Below are positions 36,796 to 47,558 of a DNA stretch of 64,000 bases, piece by piece; the first letter of the stretch is position 1, and every line of letters begins with the position of its first letter. The notes under the pieces were generated by a model that was given only the letters and a program-made list of their open reading frames with translations, did not search any database and was not told the DNA's origin. The DNA comes from Methyloligella sp. (GTDB lineage Bacteria > Pseudomonadota > Alphaproteobacteria > Rhizobiales > HXMU1428-3), in the NCBI GenBank assembly GCA_021604645.1, contig BQJJ01000003.1, positions 62,001 to 126,000 of the forward strand. The letters are read 5' to 3'. The position numbers and the translations under genes were made by a program.

Positions 36796-37530
36796 ATGAC
36801 GAAAAAAAATGAGGTAGATTTGCAGGCTGCTCATGGTTCTGCATTATCATCGCCGCAATTAACTTTGGACTTTCAACATCGACCAGCCCTTGGACTTGAA
36901 GATTTCTTTGTCTCGAATTCCAATCGAGCCGCAATAGAGTTAATCGATCAATGGCCGAATTGGCCTGGGCCTTGTATGTTTTTGCAGGGGCCTGTTGGGT
37001 CTGGGAAAAGCCATTTAGCGCATGTGTGGCAAATGGCGTCTGGTGCAAAGTTTTTAAAAGCTGTAGATTTTACAAGTGATGACTTAACAAGTGCTAACCA
37101 AACTTCGAGCGATGATCAATTGCCTTCAATGGTTGTTGAAGATTTGGATGAAGGTATCAGGGACGAGCATGCTCTTTTTCATTTAATTAATTTAGCTAAA
37201 GAAAAAGAGTTTCATTTATTGTTTACGTCTGTTTCTGGGCCGGGACAAATACATATTGAACTGCCGGATTTAAGATCTCGTATTCGTGCGCTTGCTGTTG
37301 TTAGCATTAATGCACCGGATGATATGCTCTTGCGATTTATGCTTTTGAAGCAATTTGAAGATCGTCAGCTTGAAGTGACGCCTCAATTAATTGAGTATAT
37401 TCTTCCTCGCATGGAACGCTCCTTTGAGGGAGTTGGTCTTGCGGTTGAAATGATTGATAAAGCCGCTCTTGCTACCGGGCGCAAATTAACCCGTCAATTT
37501 GTCGGGGAAATTTTACGGGCTAACAGCTGA
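36796..37530 (+). CDS. hdaA: HdaA, DnaA-homologous replication regulator
   Basis: Hda/HdaA works with the DNA clamp to stimulate ATP hydrolysis by DnaA and so prevents re-initiation. The 244-residue protein has an N-terminal clamp-binding motif QLTLDF (residues ~21–26), a AAA+ core with FLQGPVGSGKSHLAHVWQ (Walker A) and VVEDLDEG (degenerate Walker B), and DLRSRIRALAVVSINAPDDMLL with sensor-region LPRMERSFEGVGLAVEMIDKAAL. It lacks the DnaA DNA-binding domain. The position after perM is the one seen in many Hyphomicrobiales and Rhodobacterales. Confidence 0.92.
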   Translation: MTKKNEVDLQAAHGSALSSPQLTLDFQHRPALGLEDFFVSNSNRAAIELIDQWPNWPGPCMFLQGPVGSGKSHLAHVWQMASGAKFLKAVDFTSDDLTSANQTSSDDQLPSMVVEDLDEGIRDEHALFHLINLAKEKEFHLLFTSVSGPGQIHIELPDLRSRIRALAVVSINAPDDMLLRFMLLKQFEDRQLEVTPQLIEYILPRMERSFEGVGLAVEMIDKAALATGRKLTRQFVGEILRANS

Positions 37531-37729
37531 TTTTTTTATTTACTTTATTCTTCATCAAGAGTTAGCAAAGATTTCTTGTTTTGATATCATTTGGACTGTC
37601 ATATTTAGTATGAGGTATTCTGCTATAAATTATTGAAGTTAGAGTTTACCCTTATTTCTTTGAATTTTTGGGGGATTTTAACTCTTAAGCCGTACTTTTA
37701 ACTTCAATTTTAGATTATGAGCGCATTGA

Positions 37730-39913
37730 ATGGAACAAGCTGTCAATAATAACCTAACTGGTCCTGACCGGTTTTTTAATCGTGAGCTCTCATGGTTGGA
37801 GTTTAATAAGCGTGTTTTGGAGGAAGCTGGGAACATGTCTCACCCAGCTTTTGAGCGCTTAAGGTTTTTATCGATTTCTGCATCCAACCTGGATGAATTC
37901 TATATGGTGCGGGTTGCAGGCTTGCGCGGTCAGGTTTTGGCGGGTGTTGATACGCCTAGTCAAGATGGTTTAACACCAAAAGAACAACTGGATCAGATTA
38001 GTGAAGCTGTTGCTGAGTTGAGTGAAGATCAGCAATTGATTTGGACGAGCTTATCAAAAGATCTAGCTCAGGAAAAAATCCATGTGATTATGGGTGATGA
38101 ACTGACTTCTGCTGAAGCACTTTGGCTTGATGATTATTTTATGTCTCAGGTTTTTCCTATTTTAACGCCCATTGCTGTTGATCCAGCGCACCCGTTTCCT
38201 TTCATTCCCAATCTTGGTCTTTCTATTGCGCTGAGCTTGAAACAAAGAAATGATACGTCGATGCGCGCGCTTGTGCCATTGCCTCCCCAATCGGAACGAT
38301 TTGTCAGATTGCCAACGCCAAAGGGACGGGCAAAGGTCAAGGCTATTCGGTTTATTCGTTTGGAGACGGTTGTCTCTCACTTTGCTTCGCGTTTATTTCC
38401 TGGAATGGAAGTTTTGGCTCAGGGTGCGTTTCGCTTGCTGCGTGACAGTGATATAGAGATTGAAGAAGAAGCTGAAGACTTGGTGCGCTTGTTTGAGACT
38501 GCCTTGAAACGTCGCCGCCGCGGCTCGGTTATTCGCTTAGAGGTTGATGCCTCTATGCAAGAAGATTTGCGCCAATTTGTCGTGAAACAATTGGAAGTTC
38601 AGGACAATGAAGTTTTTGTTCAAGAGGGTTTGCTTGGACTGAATGATACGTCTGATTTGATTATTGATGAACGGCGTGACCTTGTATTCCCTTCATTCAC
38701 GAAAAGGTTTCCTGAGCGGATTGTACGCCAACATAGTGGTGATTGTTTTTCAGCCATTAAAGAAAAGGATTTTGTTGTTCATCATCCTTATGAATCTTTT
38801 GATGTTGTTTTGCAATTTTTGAAACAGGCGGCATATGACCCTGATGTTGTATCTCTCAAATGGACACTTTATAGAACCAGTAAAAACTCGCCGATTATTC
38901 ATGCGCTGAAAGAAGCGGCTGAAGCTGGCAAGTCAGTGACCGCGGTTGTGGAACTGAAGGCGCGGTTTGACGAAGCGGCTAATATTCGCTGGGCGAGGGA
39001 CCTTGAAAGCGCTGGGGTACATGTTGTTTATGGCTTCTTTGAGTTGAAAACCCATGCCAAACTTTGCCAGATTATTCGCCGAGAAAATGGCGAGTTGAAA
39101 ACCTACTGTCATTTGGGAACTGGTAATTATCACCCCCAGACGGCTAAGGTTTATACAGACCTTTCTTATTTTACGACAGACCCTGCCATAGCGCGGGATG
39201 TGACACGGATTTTTAATTTTATCACCGGCTATGCTGAACCAGCTGAATTAGAGCGGATGGCAGCCTCACCTTTTGGGCTACGTGATAGAATTATTCAGCA
39301 CATTGACGAAGAGATTGCATATGCTGAAGCTGGTAGGCCCGCTGCTATTTGGATGAAAATGAACTCACTTGTTGATGAAAAAGTTATCGATAAGCTTTAT
39401 GAAGCCAGTTCCAAGGGGGTTTCCGTTGATTTGGTTGTGCGGGGGATTTGTTGCCTGCGTCCTGGTGTTCCGGGACTTTCTGAGAATATTCGTGTTAAGT
39501 CTATTGTTGGGCGGTTTTTAGAGCATGCTAGGATTTACTGTTTCGGCGCCGGTAAAGGGTTACCATCTCCTGAGGCTATTGTTTATATCAGTTCGGCTGA
39601 TATGATGCAGAGGAATTTAGACCGCCGTGTTGAATCTATTATCCCAATTAAGCCGGGAACTGTGCATGATCAGATTTTAAGCCAGATAATGGTTGCAAAT
39701 TTAAAAGACAATCAGCAAAGTTGGATGGTTAAGAGTGATGGATCATCAGTACGCGTTGATGTTCCTAGGGGAGAAGAGCCATTCAGTGCGCAGGAGTATT
39801 TTATGAATAATCCTTCCTTGTCTGGTCGAGGCAAAGCCTTGAAAAAGAATTTTCCGCCGCAAATAATAGAATTAATGAATGGCGATACCGACGTTGAAAC
39901 TGAAGAACAATAA
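37730..39913 (+). CDS. ppk: Polyphosphate kinase 1
   Basis: Ppk1 polymerises the terminal phosphate of ATP into polyphosphate. The 727-residue protein has the N-terminal domain ([19 protein letters not shown]), [15 protein letters not shown], and the catalytic halves with [57 protein letters not shown] and the autophosphorylated histidine region [13 protein letters not shown], plus [19 protein letters not shown] and [17 protein letters not shown]. It is full length. ppx overlaps its 3' end by 35 bp. A CTGTCAT half-site at 37596–37602 with ATATCAT 12 bp upstream is a weak PHO-box-like candidate. Confidence 0.97.
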   Translation: MEQAVNNNLTGPDRFFNRELSWLEFNKRVLEEAGNMSHPAFERLRFLSISASNLDEFYMVRVAGLRGQVLAGVDTPSQDGLTPKEQLDQISEAVAELSEDQQLIWTSLSKDLAQEKIHVIMGDELTSAEALWLDDYFMSQVFPILTPIAVDPAHPFPFIPNLGLSIALSLKQRNDTSMRALVPLPPQSERFVRLPTPKGRAKVKAIRFIRLETVVSHFASRLFPGMEVLAQGAFRLLRDSDIEIEEEAEDLVRLFETALKRRRRGSVIRLEVDASMQEDLRQFVVKQLEVQDNEVFVQEGLLGLNDTSDLIIDERRDLVFPSFTKRFPERIVRQHSGDCFSAIKEKDFVVHHPYESFDVVLQFLKQAAYDPDVVSLKWTLYRTSKNSPIIHALKEAAEAGKSVTAVVELKARFDEAANIRWARDLESAGVHVVYGFFELKTHAKLCQIIRRENGELKTYCHLGTGNYHPQTAKVYTDLSYFTTDPAIARDVTRIFNFITGYAEPAELERMAASPFGLRDRIIQHIDEEIAYAEAGRPAAIWMKMNSLVDEKVIDKLYEASSKGVSVDLVVRGICCLRPGVPGLSENIRVKSIVGRFLEHARIYCFGAGKGLPSPEAIVYISSADMMQRNLDRRVESIIPIKPGTVHDQILSQIMVANLKDNQQSWMVKSDGSSVRVDVPRGEEPFSAQEYFMNNPSLSGRGKALKKNFPPQIIELMNGDTDVETEEQ

Positions 39914-41447
39914 AAATGGTGGTGTTTTACCAAATACAAAGCCGGTAGCTGTGATTGATATCGGGTCTAATTCAGTTAGGCTTGTTGTTTTTGAAGGGGT
40001 TACTTTAACTCCTATTCCTCTTTTCAATGAAAAATGCCTTTGTGGTCTTGGCCGTGAAGTGGCTTCAAGTGGCAAACTTGGAGAAGACGCTGTTGAGCGC
40101 GCGTTAATGGCACTAAGGCGCTTTAAATCAGTCGTAGACCATATAGGGGCTGGCGAGTTTCGAGTTATTGCAACAGCAGCGGCTCGTGAGGCTAGTAATG
40201 GGCCTAAATTTATTAAAGATGCTGAGGCTATTTGTGGGCGCCCGATAGAAGTAATCTCTGGCGTGGTTGAGGCTGAGCTTGCTGCTGCTGGCGTTCTTGC
40301 CGGCGATCATAAAGCTGATGGTTTGGCTGGTGATATGGGCGGCGGTAGCCTTGAGTTGATTGATATCAGTAATAAATCTCTTTCAAAGGGGGAAACTCTT
40401 CCTCTTGGTGGTTTGCGCTTAATTGATATTGCTAATAATGATTTGAAAGACGCACGTAAGTTTATTGATGAAACTTTGGACCAGATTTCCTGGCTAAATA
40501 AGGGGAAGGGGCGTTCTTTTTATCTTGTTGGTGGGACGTGGCGGGCCTTTATAAAATTGCATATGGAGGCGCATTCTTATCCTTTAAAGGTTCTACATGG
40601 GTATAAAATCAACCCTGAGAGTGCTCTTGAATTTGCTTCGCATTTGATGAAAAAATCTGATCTGAAAGACATTCAAGGGATTAATAAAATTTCCAAGCAG
40701 CGCCGTCATGTTTTACCGTTTGGCGCACTGGTATTAGAGCGACTTATCAAGAAAATTGAACCTTCTGAGATTATTACCTCTAATTATGGGGTTCGTGAGG
40801 GGCTGCTTTATAGCATGCTGAGTGAACAAGACCGGTTGGAAGACCCTCTTTTGTCTGCGTGTGAAAATCTTGCTTATTTACGATCTCGCTCTCCTGCGCA
40901 TGCTTTTGAGTTGGGTGAGTGGACGAATTCTATTTTTGAAACTGATGACTTGAAAGAAACGGCGGAGGATATGCGGCTTCGCAAAGCTGCATGTCTGGTT
41001 TCTGATATTGGATGGCGTATGCATCCTTCTTTCCGGGCTGAGCGCACGATGGGGGCGATTGCCTATAGTGTTTATTCTGGAATAGATCATCCTGGGCGTG
41101 CTTTTTTGGCACTGTCTAACTTCTTTCGTCATAATGGTCCAAATTCGAATGGTTTTGATACAAACTATTCCAAATTGCTTGATAAGGATATGCTTTACCG
41201 TGCTCGGATTGTCGGCGGGGCTATTCGTGCTGCACATATGATTTCAGCTGGTGTGCCTGGTATTATCCCTAAAACACCCATATTTTATGATGAGGGGCGT
41301 TTGGTAATTGAATTGCCGCACCCTTATGATGCCTTGGATGGAGAGCGTCTTGAGAAGCGTCTGCGCTCGCTTGGTAAGCTACTAAACATTGAAACTGAGC
41401 TTCGTGTGAACTCTGATAGCCGTTTCTTTAGTTTTATGAATTTCTAA
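39879..41447 (+). CDS. ppx: Exopolyphosphatase, Ppx/GppA family
   Basis: Ppx degrades polyphosphate from the ends (GppA relatives hydrolyse pppGpp). The 522-residue protein has the actin-fold phosphate loop [33 protein letters not shown], the second nucleotide loop [13 protein letters not shown], and a C-terminal HD-like domain ([23 protein letters not shown]). The assigned ATG overlaps the ppk stop by 35 bp in another frame, implying translational coupling; the first conserved residues start ~21 codons in, so the N-terminus is plausible but not certain. Pairing ppk with ppx lets the cell build and drain the same polymer pool. Confidence 0.93.
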   Translation: MAIPTLKLKNNKNGGVLPNTKPVAVIDIGSNSVRLVVFEGVTLTPIPLFNEKCLCGLGREVASSGKLGEDAVERALMALRRFKSVVDHIGAGEFRVIATAAAREASNGPKFIKDAEAICGRPIEVISGVVEAELAAAGVLAGDHKADGLAGDMGGGSLELIDISNKSLSKGETLPLGGLRLIDIANNDLKDARKFIDETLDQISWLNKGKGRSFYLVGGTWRAFIKLHMEAHSYPLKVLHGYKINPESALEFASHLMKKSDLKDIQGINKISKQRRHVLPFGALVLERLIKKIEPSEIITSNYGVREGLLYSMLSEQDRLEDPLLSACENLAYLRSRSPAHAFELGEWTNSIFETDDLKETAEDMRLRKAACLVSDIGWRMHPSFRAERTMGAIAYSVYSGIDHPGRAFLALSNFFRHNGPNSNGFDTNYSKLLDKDMLYRARIVGGAIRAAHMISAGVPGIIPKTPIFYDEGRLVIELPHPYDALDGERLEKRLRSLGKLLNIETELRVNSDSRFFSFMNF

Positions 41448-41628
41448 TTCCTGCCTCTTTTTTAGCTTAAAAAAATTTCTTTAGAGCTTTGTTTTCATTA
41501 ACCAATTAACCCTGAGGGTGGGGTTGTTTTTGGTTAGTGGGGCCGTTTGTGCTACTTTGGCATGGCACTTGCCTATTTTAGGTTAAGTCCAAGTTAATTT
41601 CAGTATTTTTAGTGTGGAGTGGTTTGCC

Positions 41629-42549
41629 TTGAGCGAGCTTTATCAAATTTTGCGAATAGACGTGACAGCAAGTAGCCAAGAGGTGCGCCGTGCGTATCAT
41701 AAACTTGCTTTGCTCTATCATCCTGATCGTAATTTGGGAGATAAAGTTGCTGAAGCAAAATTTAAAGATGTTGTTGCCGCTTTTGAGATCCTTGGGGATC
41801 CGAAGATGCGCGCGTCTTATGATATGGGGCGGATTGATTATCGCGGGAAACCGATGCCACGCCGCTCCTATGAAGGCTCTAAAGAGAAGAAAGAAAGCCC
41901 TGTTAAAGAAACAACTGGGCGTGAATACACACAAAAAGAGCAGGGAACGTCTAGTGAGGCTGCAAAGGCTTACTTTGATGAAGACAGCGTTTCAGCGAAT
42001 AGCAGGGGAAGTGGTAGTTCTCAGCGGCGTGAGAAACAATATCGTCTTAGCATAGATTTTGTTGAGGCCTGTGTTGGGACAACGAAACATGTGCGCTTGC
42101 CGAATAAAACAGAGTTTAAAATTAATATCCCTGCCGGGGTGAAGTCTGATCAGAGACTGCGCGTGAAAAGCCCTGGTGAAAACGGGGAGCCTTTTGTTGT
42201 AAAGGTTCGGGTTGAGCCGCATTCTCTTTTTGTACGGGAAGGAGAGGACATTTATTTAGATGTACCAATTACGCCGTATGAATGTTTCTTTGGGATTGAA
42301 CTAGATGTACCGACCATTTATGGACCTGCGAAAGTGACGATACCGAGTGATGCGCGTGATGGTGATGAGATTGTTATGAAGCATATGGGCTTACGCCGCG
42401 GTTTTGAGGGGCATGGCAACCAGATTGTTTGCGTACGCGTAGTGTTGCCGAATGTTTGGTCGGATGAGGCAAAATCTGCGATGTCTGACTGGCGCAAGCA
42501 TGCGCCATATAACCCGCGCGGGAAAATTATGCGGTTGCTTGCGGGGTAG
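41629..42549 (+). CDS. DnaJ-family co-chaperone, CbpA-like (no zinc finger)
   Basis: This is a J-domain protein that stimulates Hsp70. The J-domain is at residues 1–66 (LSELYQILRIDVTASSQEVRRAYHKLALLYHPDRN, with the HPD motif). A linker of ~70 residues follows, then a DnaJ C-terminal peptide-binding region (YRLSIDFVEACVGTTKHVRLPNKTEFKINIPAGVKSDQRLRVKSPGE…PITPYECFFGIELDVPTIYGPAKVTIP). No CxxCxGxG repeats are present, so it is not DnaJ proper. The TTG at 41629 has GGAG 9 nt upstream and starts right at the J-domain; GTG 41614 would add five residues. Confidence 0.88.
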   Translation: MSELYQILRIDVTASSQEVRRAYHKLALLYHPDRNLGDKVAEAKFKDVVAAFEILGDPKMRASYDMGRIDYRGKPMPRRSYEGSKEKKESPVKETTGREYTQKEQGTSSEAAKAYFDEDSVSANSRGSGSSQRREKQYRLSIDFVEACVGTTKHVRLPNKTEFKINIPAGVKSDQRLRVKSPGENGEPFVVKVRVEPHSLFVREGEDIYLDVPITPYECFFGIELDVPTIYGPAKVTIPSDARDGDEIVMKHMGLRRGFEGHGNQIVCVRVVLPNVWSDEAKSAMSDWRKHAPYNPRGKIMRLLAG

Positions 42550-42638
42550 GTGAGTTGTTTTCCTCGGAGTTTTTGTAGGGGTTGAAATGCCTTCATGGTT
42601 TTGAGTTCAGCAACCGCTTTATATCTCTCACGGCTATT

Positions 42639-42880
42639 CCATGAGCTGAAGCTCATGGGCCTCCGAGGGGCAGCGCTCGCGCCGGACGCCTATGGCGTCA
42701 TGTCCCTCAGCCCGAAGTGGGCTGAGCTCCTTCTTCGGTATTTGAGATGGAGATTGTTTTCTCTCAGGGCACTTATTCATTGAAGTGACAGGCCTTTTGA
42801 GATGCGGTGCTAGGCACCGGGCTTCGCTGTGACTACGCCAGATCCTGCCGCCGAAGTGGCGTAACTCCTTCTTCGTAACG
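42639..42880. repeat. Cluster of intergenic hairpins with a direct repeat
   Basis: In the 394-bp spacer between the dnaJ-like gene and rnd lie four hairpins: CCATGAGCT-GA-AGCTCATGG (42639–42658), GACGCC-TAT-GGCGTC (42685–42699), CTCAGCCC-GAAGT-GGGCTGAG (42706–42726) and CGGTGC-TAG-GCACCG (42805–42819). CCGAAGTGG followed by CTCCTTCTTCG occurs twice, starting at 42712 and 42851, 139 bp apart. The block is more GC-rich than its surroundings. A small open frame at 42595–42783 is created by the palindromes and is not a gene. Confidence 0.6.
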
Positions 42881-42943
42881 CCTGTTCTTTTTTACCAAAA
42901 AGCGAAAATATCACTTTAGGTGTTTGATATGTGAGTATTCCGT

Positions 42944-44095
42944 TTAAGGATGTTCGATGGTTTGGACTTTTTGATCTTTCACGGTTAAGAGCAGTTCTCC
43001 GCGCTTAATTCGTAGCGCTGGTAAGCCAAATAGTTCATAGCGCCAGCCGTTAAGGGCGGGGATGTCTGCTTCGTCAGAGAGAGCTAGTTTTTCGAGATCA
43101 TTTGTCGACGCGATCATTTTGGGCGCAACGCCGTTGTTTGCAGCGATGGCTTTTAAGAGTACGCGTAGAAGCTCACAAATGGCCATGGCTTGGGCATCTA
43201 ACGGTGTTCCTTTTTTCAAAGGTGGGATGCTATCTAGGTCTTTTGCTTTGCCGCGTTCAATGGCGCTTATGACCTGCTTGCCTTTGTCTGATCTGGCGAA
43301 ACCTTCAGATACGGCGCGTAATTGACCTAAATCTTTTGTATTTTTAGGGGCCTGATTGGCGATATCAAACAAGGCGTCATCTTTTAGCACGCGGCCACGT
43401 GGGATATTCGCGCTTTGGGCTAGCTTTTCGCGCCATGCTGCCAGTTCCATTAATATGCCAAGGGCTTTTCTTGATTTGACGCGCATTTTCATGCGTTTCC
43501 AGGCATCTACCGGTTGGATATCGTAGGTCTCTTTACTGGTGAGGAGTTTCATTTCTTCATCTAGCCAGGAGCTCCTGTTGCTTTTTTCCAGATCGTTTTT
43601 CAGGCGTTTGTAAATATCTCGCAAATGAGTAACATCACCGATGGCATAGTTGAGTTGTTTTTCACTCAATGGGCGTTTGGCCCAATCTGTAAAGCGGGAT
43701 GATTTATCAAGCTCTGTCTTGGTAATTTTTTGAACCAACATCGAATAACTAATCTGCTCTCCAAAGCCGCACACCATAGCTGCAACCTGTGTGTCAAACA
43801 AAGGCGTTGGGACTTTGCCGGATAAATTAAAGAAGATTTCTATATCTTGGCGGGCAGCATGAAAAACTTTGACGACTGACGTGTCTGCCATGAGCTCATA
43901 AAGAGCGGACATGTCCAGATCTTTGCTTAAAGGATCGATAATGGCTTCTTCCGTATCTGAGGCGATTTGGATGAGGCATAAATCTGGCCAATAGGTGCTT
44001 TCGCGCATAAATTCAGTGTCAACGGTCACATAGTCACTGTTATGTAATTTTGAACAAAGGGTGGTTAGGTCATTCGTTGAGGTTATAATCTGCAT
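42944..44095 (-). CDS. rnd: Ribonuclease D
   Basis: RNase D is a 3'–5' exoribonuclease that trims tRNA 3' ends. The 383-residue protein has the DEDD motifs: VTVDTEFMRESTYWPDLCLIQIAS (Exo I), VFHAARQDIEIFFNLSG (Exo II), YAIGDVTHLRDIY (Exo III with the DEDDy tyrosine), and an HRDC domain (MLELAAWREKLAQSANIPRGRVLKDDALFDIA; the leading M is a GILMELAAW segment). Its upstream side (after 44095) holds the MITE, so its promoter may be in or before that element. Confidence 0.95.
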   Translation of the reverse strand: MQIITSTNDLTTLCSKLHNSDYVTVDTEFMRESTYWPDLCLIQIASDTEEAIIDPLSKDLDMSALYELMADTSVVKVFHAARQDIEIFFNLSGKVPTPLFDTQVAAMVCGFGEQISYSMLVQKITKTELDKSSRFTDWAKRPLSEKQLNYAIGDVTHLRDIYKRLKNDLEKSNRSSWLDEEMKLLTSKETYDIQPVDAWKRMKMRVKSRKALGILMELAAWREKLAQSANIPRGRVLKDDALFDIANQAPKNTKDLGQLRAVSEGFARSDKGKQVISAIERGKAKDLDSIPPLKKGTPLDAQAMAICELLRVLLKAIAANNGVAPKMIASTNDLEKLALSDEADIPALNGWRYELFGLPALRIKRGELLLTVKDQKVQTIEHP

Positions 44096-44130
44096 CTTGC
44101 GCTTTGATTTCTTTTGATTTTTGGTCTAGG

Positions 44131-44393
44131 CCGTAAACTCATAAATTAACTGCTTTTGGCGCCTCACAAGCCGTGTTTGGCTAGGAAAACAGCGTAATAC
44201 GGGGGCATTCCCCCGTATAAGTTGTTTGACGACGCCAAAGGTGGCTTGTGAGAGCGTCCTAAAGGATAAGGCCCATTTGTTCGTATCTAGCGTCGCAAAG
44301 CTTTGAAAATAAGCCATATTTCCTGCAGGTTTGCTCCTAATATACAACCAAATGGGCTCTTACCAAAAATAGTTAATTTATGAGTTTACGGCC
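44131..44393. mobile_element. MITE-like element with 31-bp terminal inverted repeats
   Basis: The element is 263 bp. Its ends, 44131–44161 and 44363–44393, are inverted copies matching at 29 of 31 positions, starting GGCCGTAAACTCATAAATTA. A TA dinucleotide flanks both ends (44129–44130 and 44394–44395), as expected of a TA target duplication. Inner hairpins are CTCACAAGCC…GGCTTGTGAG and TACGGGGG-CATT-CCCCCGTA. It has no transposase. A 73-codon minus-strand frame (44126–44347) fills most of it but resembles nothing I know. It is probably a non-autonomous derivative of an IS630- or IS5-like element. Confidence 0.8.
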
Positions 44394-44599
44394 TAACAAT
44401 TTTATTCTTTAACAATTTTCTTCTTTATCAATAGCGCAAGCAACTTGACAAACAAAGCCCCTCATGCGTTTTTCCCGCATAATCAAGTTTTATTTGTGCG
44501 AAAGCATGGGTTTTAAGTGTGGTTTTGTCTGTATTTTGTGCAGCGAAGCTATATAAGAGGCTAAAGCTTTAAAAACTAACCTTTGGGTGAGAGAATATA

Positions 44600-46411
44600 A
44601 TGAATTCGACAGTCGATACATCTGCTAGCGAGCAATTACATGCGTTTAGAAGCCACACTTGTGGTGCTTTACGGGATAATAATGTAGGGGAAACCGTGCG
44701 CTTGTCTGGATGGGTTCACCGTGTACGTGATCATGGTGGCGTGTTGTTTATTGATTTGCGTGACCATTATGGGGTGACACAATGTGTTTGTGACCCTGAT
44801 AGCCCGGTTTTTTCAGAAATTGAAAAGGTACGTTCTGAGTGGGTTATTCGCATTGATGGGGTTGTCAAAGCGCGTGATGAGGAAAGCCGTAATGATGCGC
44901 TGCCTACTGGTGCAGTTGAAATTTATATTCGCGATATGGAAGTTCATGGCGCGGCGAATGAATTGCCTCTGCCTGTTTTTGGTGAACCGGAATATCCTGA
45001 AGATATTCGCTTAAAATATCGCTTTTTAGATTTGCGCCGTGAGACTTTGCATAACAACATTATGAAGCGGGCTGAGATTATTTCTTCAATGCGTCGCCGC
45101 ATGATTGAGGAAGGGTTCTTTGAATTTCAAACACCAATCCTAACAGCTTCAAGCCCGGAAGGGGCGCGGGATTTTTTGGTGCCGAGCCGTATGCACCCTG
45201 GACAGTTTTATGCATTGCCGCAAGCGCCACAACAATTCAAACAATTGATTATGATGGCTGGCTTTGATCGCTATTTTCAAATAGCACCATGTTTCCGTGA
45301 TGAAGATGCACGTGCTGACAGAAGTCCAGGTGAATTTTATCAGCTTGATATTGAGATGAGTTTTGTGACACAGGAAGATGTGTTCCAAGCGGTTGAGCCT
45401 GTGCTTCGTGATTTGTTCGTGGAATTTGCTGATGGGCAAGCTGTGACTGAGAGCTTCCCGCGGATTCCATATAAAACCTCAATGGAGAAATACGGCAATG
45501 ACAAGCCGGATCTCCGTAACCCGATTGAGATGGAAAATGTAACCGAGCATTTTGCCGGGTCTGGCTTTAAAATCTTTGCGGGCATGATTGAGAAAGATGA
45601 AGAGGTTCGCGTTTGGGCGATCCCGGCACCAACTGGTGGATCGCGTGCTTTTTGTGATCGGATGAACAGTTGGGCGCAAGACCAAGGTCAGCCTGGTCTT
45701 GGTTATATCTTCTTTAAAGATGGTGCTGGTTCTGGCCCTGTTGCCAAGAATATTGGCGCCGAGCGCACGCAGGCAATTGCTGATCAATTGAACTTAAAAG
45801 ATGGTGATGCTGTTTTCTTTGTTTGTGGTAAGCCAAAGTCGTTTCTTGATTTTGCTGGTCAGGCGCGTGTTCGTGTTGGCGATGAGCTAGGCTTGTCGGA
45901 AACTGAAGGCTTTAAGTTCTGCTGGATTGTTGATTTTCCAATGTTTGAATGGAATGAAGATGAGAAGCGCGTTGATTTCTCTCACAATCCGTTCTCTATG
46001 CCGCAGGGCGGCCTTGAGGCGCTTGAGACACAAGATCCTTTGACTATTAATGCTTATCAATATGACATTGTTTGTAATGGCGTGGAGCTATCTTCAGGCG
46101 CTATTCGGAACCATAAGCCTGAGATTATGGAAAAGGCTTTTGATATCGCTGGTTATGATCGCCAAGTTCTTGAAGATAAATTTGGTGGCATGTTGCGGGC
46201 CCTTCAATATGGTGCCCCGCCGCACGGTGGTATTGCGCCTGGTGTTGACCGAATTGTGATGCTCCTTTGCGGTGAGCCGAACATTCGTGAAGTGACGATG
46301 TTCCCGATGAACCAACAAGCGCAAGATTTGTTGATGTCGGCGCCATCAGACGTATCTGCTGCGCAGCTTCGTGAATTGCATATTAGGTTGAACTTGCCCA
46401 AAGATGAGTAA
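44600..46411 (+). CDS. aspS: Aspartyl-tRNA synthetase
   Basis: AspRS charges tRNA-Asp. The 603-residue protein has the bacterial architecture: N-terminal OB-fold anticodon-binding domain ([26 protein letters not shown]), the class II core with motif 1–2 ([58 protein letters not shown]), the GAD insertion domain (~300–420), and motif 3 ([22 protein letters not shown]). SD GGGTGAGAG is upstream. The MITE ends 206 bp before the start codon; no clear -35/-10 pair is seen in between. Confidence 0.97.
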   Translation: MNSTVDTSASEQLHAFRSHTCGALRDNNVGETVRLSGWVHRVRDHGGVLFIDLRDHYGVTQCVCDPDSPVFSEIEKVRSEWVIRIDGVVKARDEESRNDALPTGAVEIYIRDMEVHGAANELPLPVFGEPEYPEDIRLKYRFLDLRRETLHNNIMKRAEIISSMRRRMIEEGFFEFQTPILTASSPEGARDFLVPSRMHPGQFYALPQAPQQFKQLIMMAGFDRYFQIAPCFRDEDARADRSPGEFYQLDIEMSFVTQEDVFQAVEPVLRDLFVEFADGQAVTESFPRIPYKTSMEKYGNDKPDLRNPIEMENVTEHFAGSGFKIFAGMIEKDEEVRVWAIPAPTGGSRAFCDRMNSWAQDQGQPGLGYIFFKDGAGSGPVAKNIGAERTQAIADQLNLKDGDAVFFVCGKPKSFLDFAGQARVRVGDELGLSETEGFKFCWIVDFPMFEWNEDEKRVDFSHNPFSMPQGGLEALETQDPLTINAYQYDIVCNGVELSSGAIRNHKPEIMEKAFDIAGYDRQVLEDKFGGMLRALQYGAPPHGGIAPGVDRIVMLLCGEPNIREVTMFPMNQQAQDLLMSAPSDVSAAQLRELHIRLNLPKDE

Positions 46412-46475
46412 GTTGCGGGTGATTTAATCAGGCCATTTGTGGCTATATATGGCTTCTAGTGCTCAGAACAGATTG

Positions 46476-46512
46476 AACCCTTCCTCTTAATTATAAGGGG
46501 GAGGGTTTTTTG
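46476..46512 (+). terminator. Intrinsic terminator after aspS
   Basis: AACCCTTCCTCTTA pairs along all 14 positions (two G·U) with TAAGGGGGAGGGTT around the tetraloop ATTA, followed by TTTT. Confidence 0.9.
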
Positions 46513-46619
46513 TTATTTGACAATTGTTTTGTTCGGTCATCTAAATGCAAAGAATAAAGTGAAAAAAGCTATTTTCATTTTCTCTTTTTTAGCGCCTCTC
46601 GTTCTGTTTTGGAGTTATT

Positions 46620-47558
46620 GTGTTTGAAATTTTGCTCATAATTGCTCCTGTCTTTATTATCATCTTAGCGGGATATGTTTCCTGTTCTCTTCGTTATATT
46701 GGGCCTGAGACTTCTGATGTTATCAATGCACTGAGTATTAAGTTTACTTTGCCTGTTTTGTTGTTTCAGGCGATGTACCATCTTGATTTTAGTCGGGCGC
46801 TTAATGGGCCGATGTTGTTGGGCTTTTATAGCGGGGCGATTGCAAGTTTTGTTGTTGCTGGGCTTTTAGGTCGCCTTCTCTGGAAACGTCGTCCTGGTGA
46901 AGCTGTTGCTGTTGGCTTTTGTGCGTTTTTTACCAATGGGGTGTTATTAGGTTTGCCGATCACTGAACGTGCCTTTGGGACTGAGGCGTTGAATTTGGCG
47001 TATGGGATAATTTCTATTCACACGCCGATTGTTTATTCTATTGGCATGATCTCGATGGAGCTTGCGCGGCGAGATGGTGCGCCGCTTGGGGTAACTATAA
47101 AAAAGACCCTGACCTCGATTTTTTCTAATCCGTTAATGATTGGTTTGTTGCTTGGGATTTTCAGTAACCAGGTTGGGCTTCCTATTCCGCAACCTTTGAT
47201 GGTGGCGATTGATATGATCGCTGAAGGGGCGCTGCCAATTGCGATTTTTGGGGTGGGGGTTGCGCTGACGCGTTATACGATTAAAGCTGAGATTTTTGAA
47301 AGCTTAGTCATCTCTGGAATAGCTTTGATATTTTATCCAGCGCTTGTATTTGGCATTACGCATTATGTTTTTGCTTTGCCAAAACTTTATGTGCAGGCGG
47401 CGGTGACAGTTGCTGCGATGCCAGCTGGATTTAATATTTATATTTTTGCCAGTCTTTATAACCGGGCTATGGGGCTGGCCGCATCGGTTTTATTATTAAG
47501 CACGTTGCTTTCAGTGATTAGTATTTCACTTTGGTTGCAATTATTGCAGAACTTATAG
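46620..47558 (+). CDS. AEC-family permease (auxin efflux carrier type)
   Basis: The 312-residue membrane protein has ten predicted helices of the AEC family: MFEILLIIAPVFIIILAGYVS, INALSIKFTLPVLLFQAMYHLDF, GFCAFFTNGVLLGLPITERAFG, the second-half NPLMIGLLLGIFSNQVGLPIP and VTVAAMPAGFNIYIFASLYN. The family exports organic acids, often malate, or other small acids; the substrate is unknown. The start is GTG with GGAG upstream. It stands alone. Confidence 0.87.
   Translation: MFEILLIIAPVFIIILAGYVSCSLRYIGPETSDVINALSIKFTLPVLLFQAMYHLDFSRALNGPMLLGFYSGAIASFVVAGLLGRLLWKRRPGEAVAVGFCAFFTNGVLLGLPITERAFGTEALNLAYGIISIHTPIVYSIGMISMELARRDGAPLGVTIKKTLTSIFSNPLMIGLLLGIFSNQVGLPIPQPLMVAIDMIAEGALPIAIFGVGVALTRYTIKAEIFESLVISGIALIFYPALVFGITHYVFALPKLYVQAAVTVAAMPAGFNIYIFASLYNRAMGLAASVLLLSTLLSVISISLWLQLLQNL

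Noticed and set aside
42595-42783. A 62-codon open frame between the dnaJ-like gene and rnd
   Set aside because: It is made by the palindromic repeats, has no Shine–Dalgarno and no protein-like composition.
44126-44347. A 73-codon minus-strand frame inside the MITE
   Set aside because: It reads through the terminal repeat and has no recognisable domain; a transposase fragment was considered but no motif supports it.
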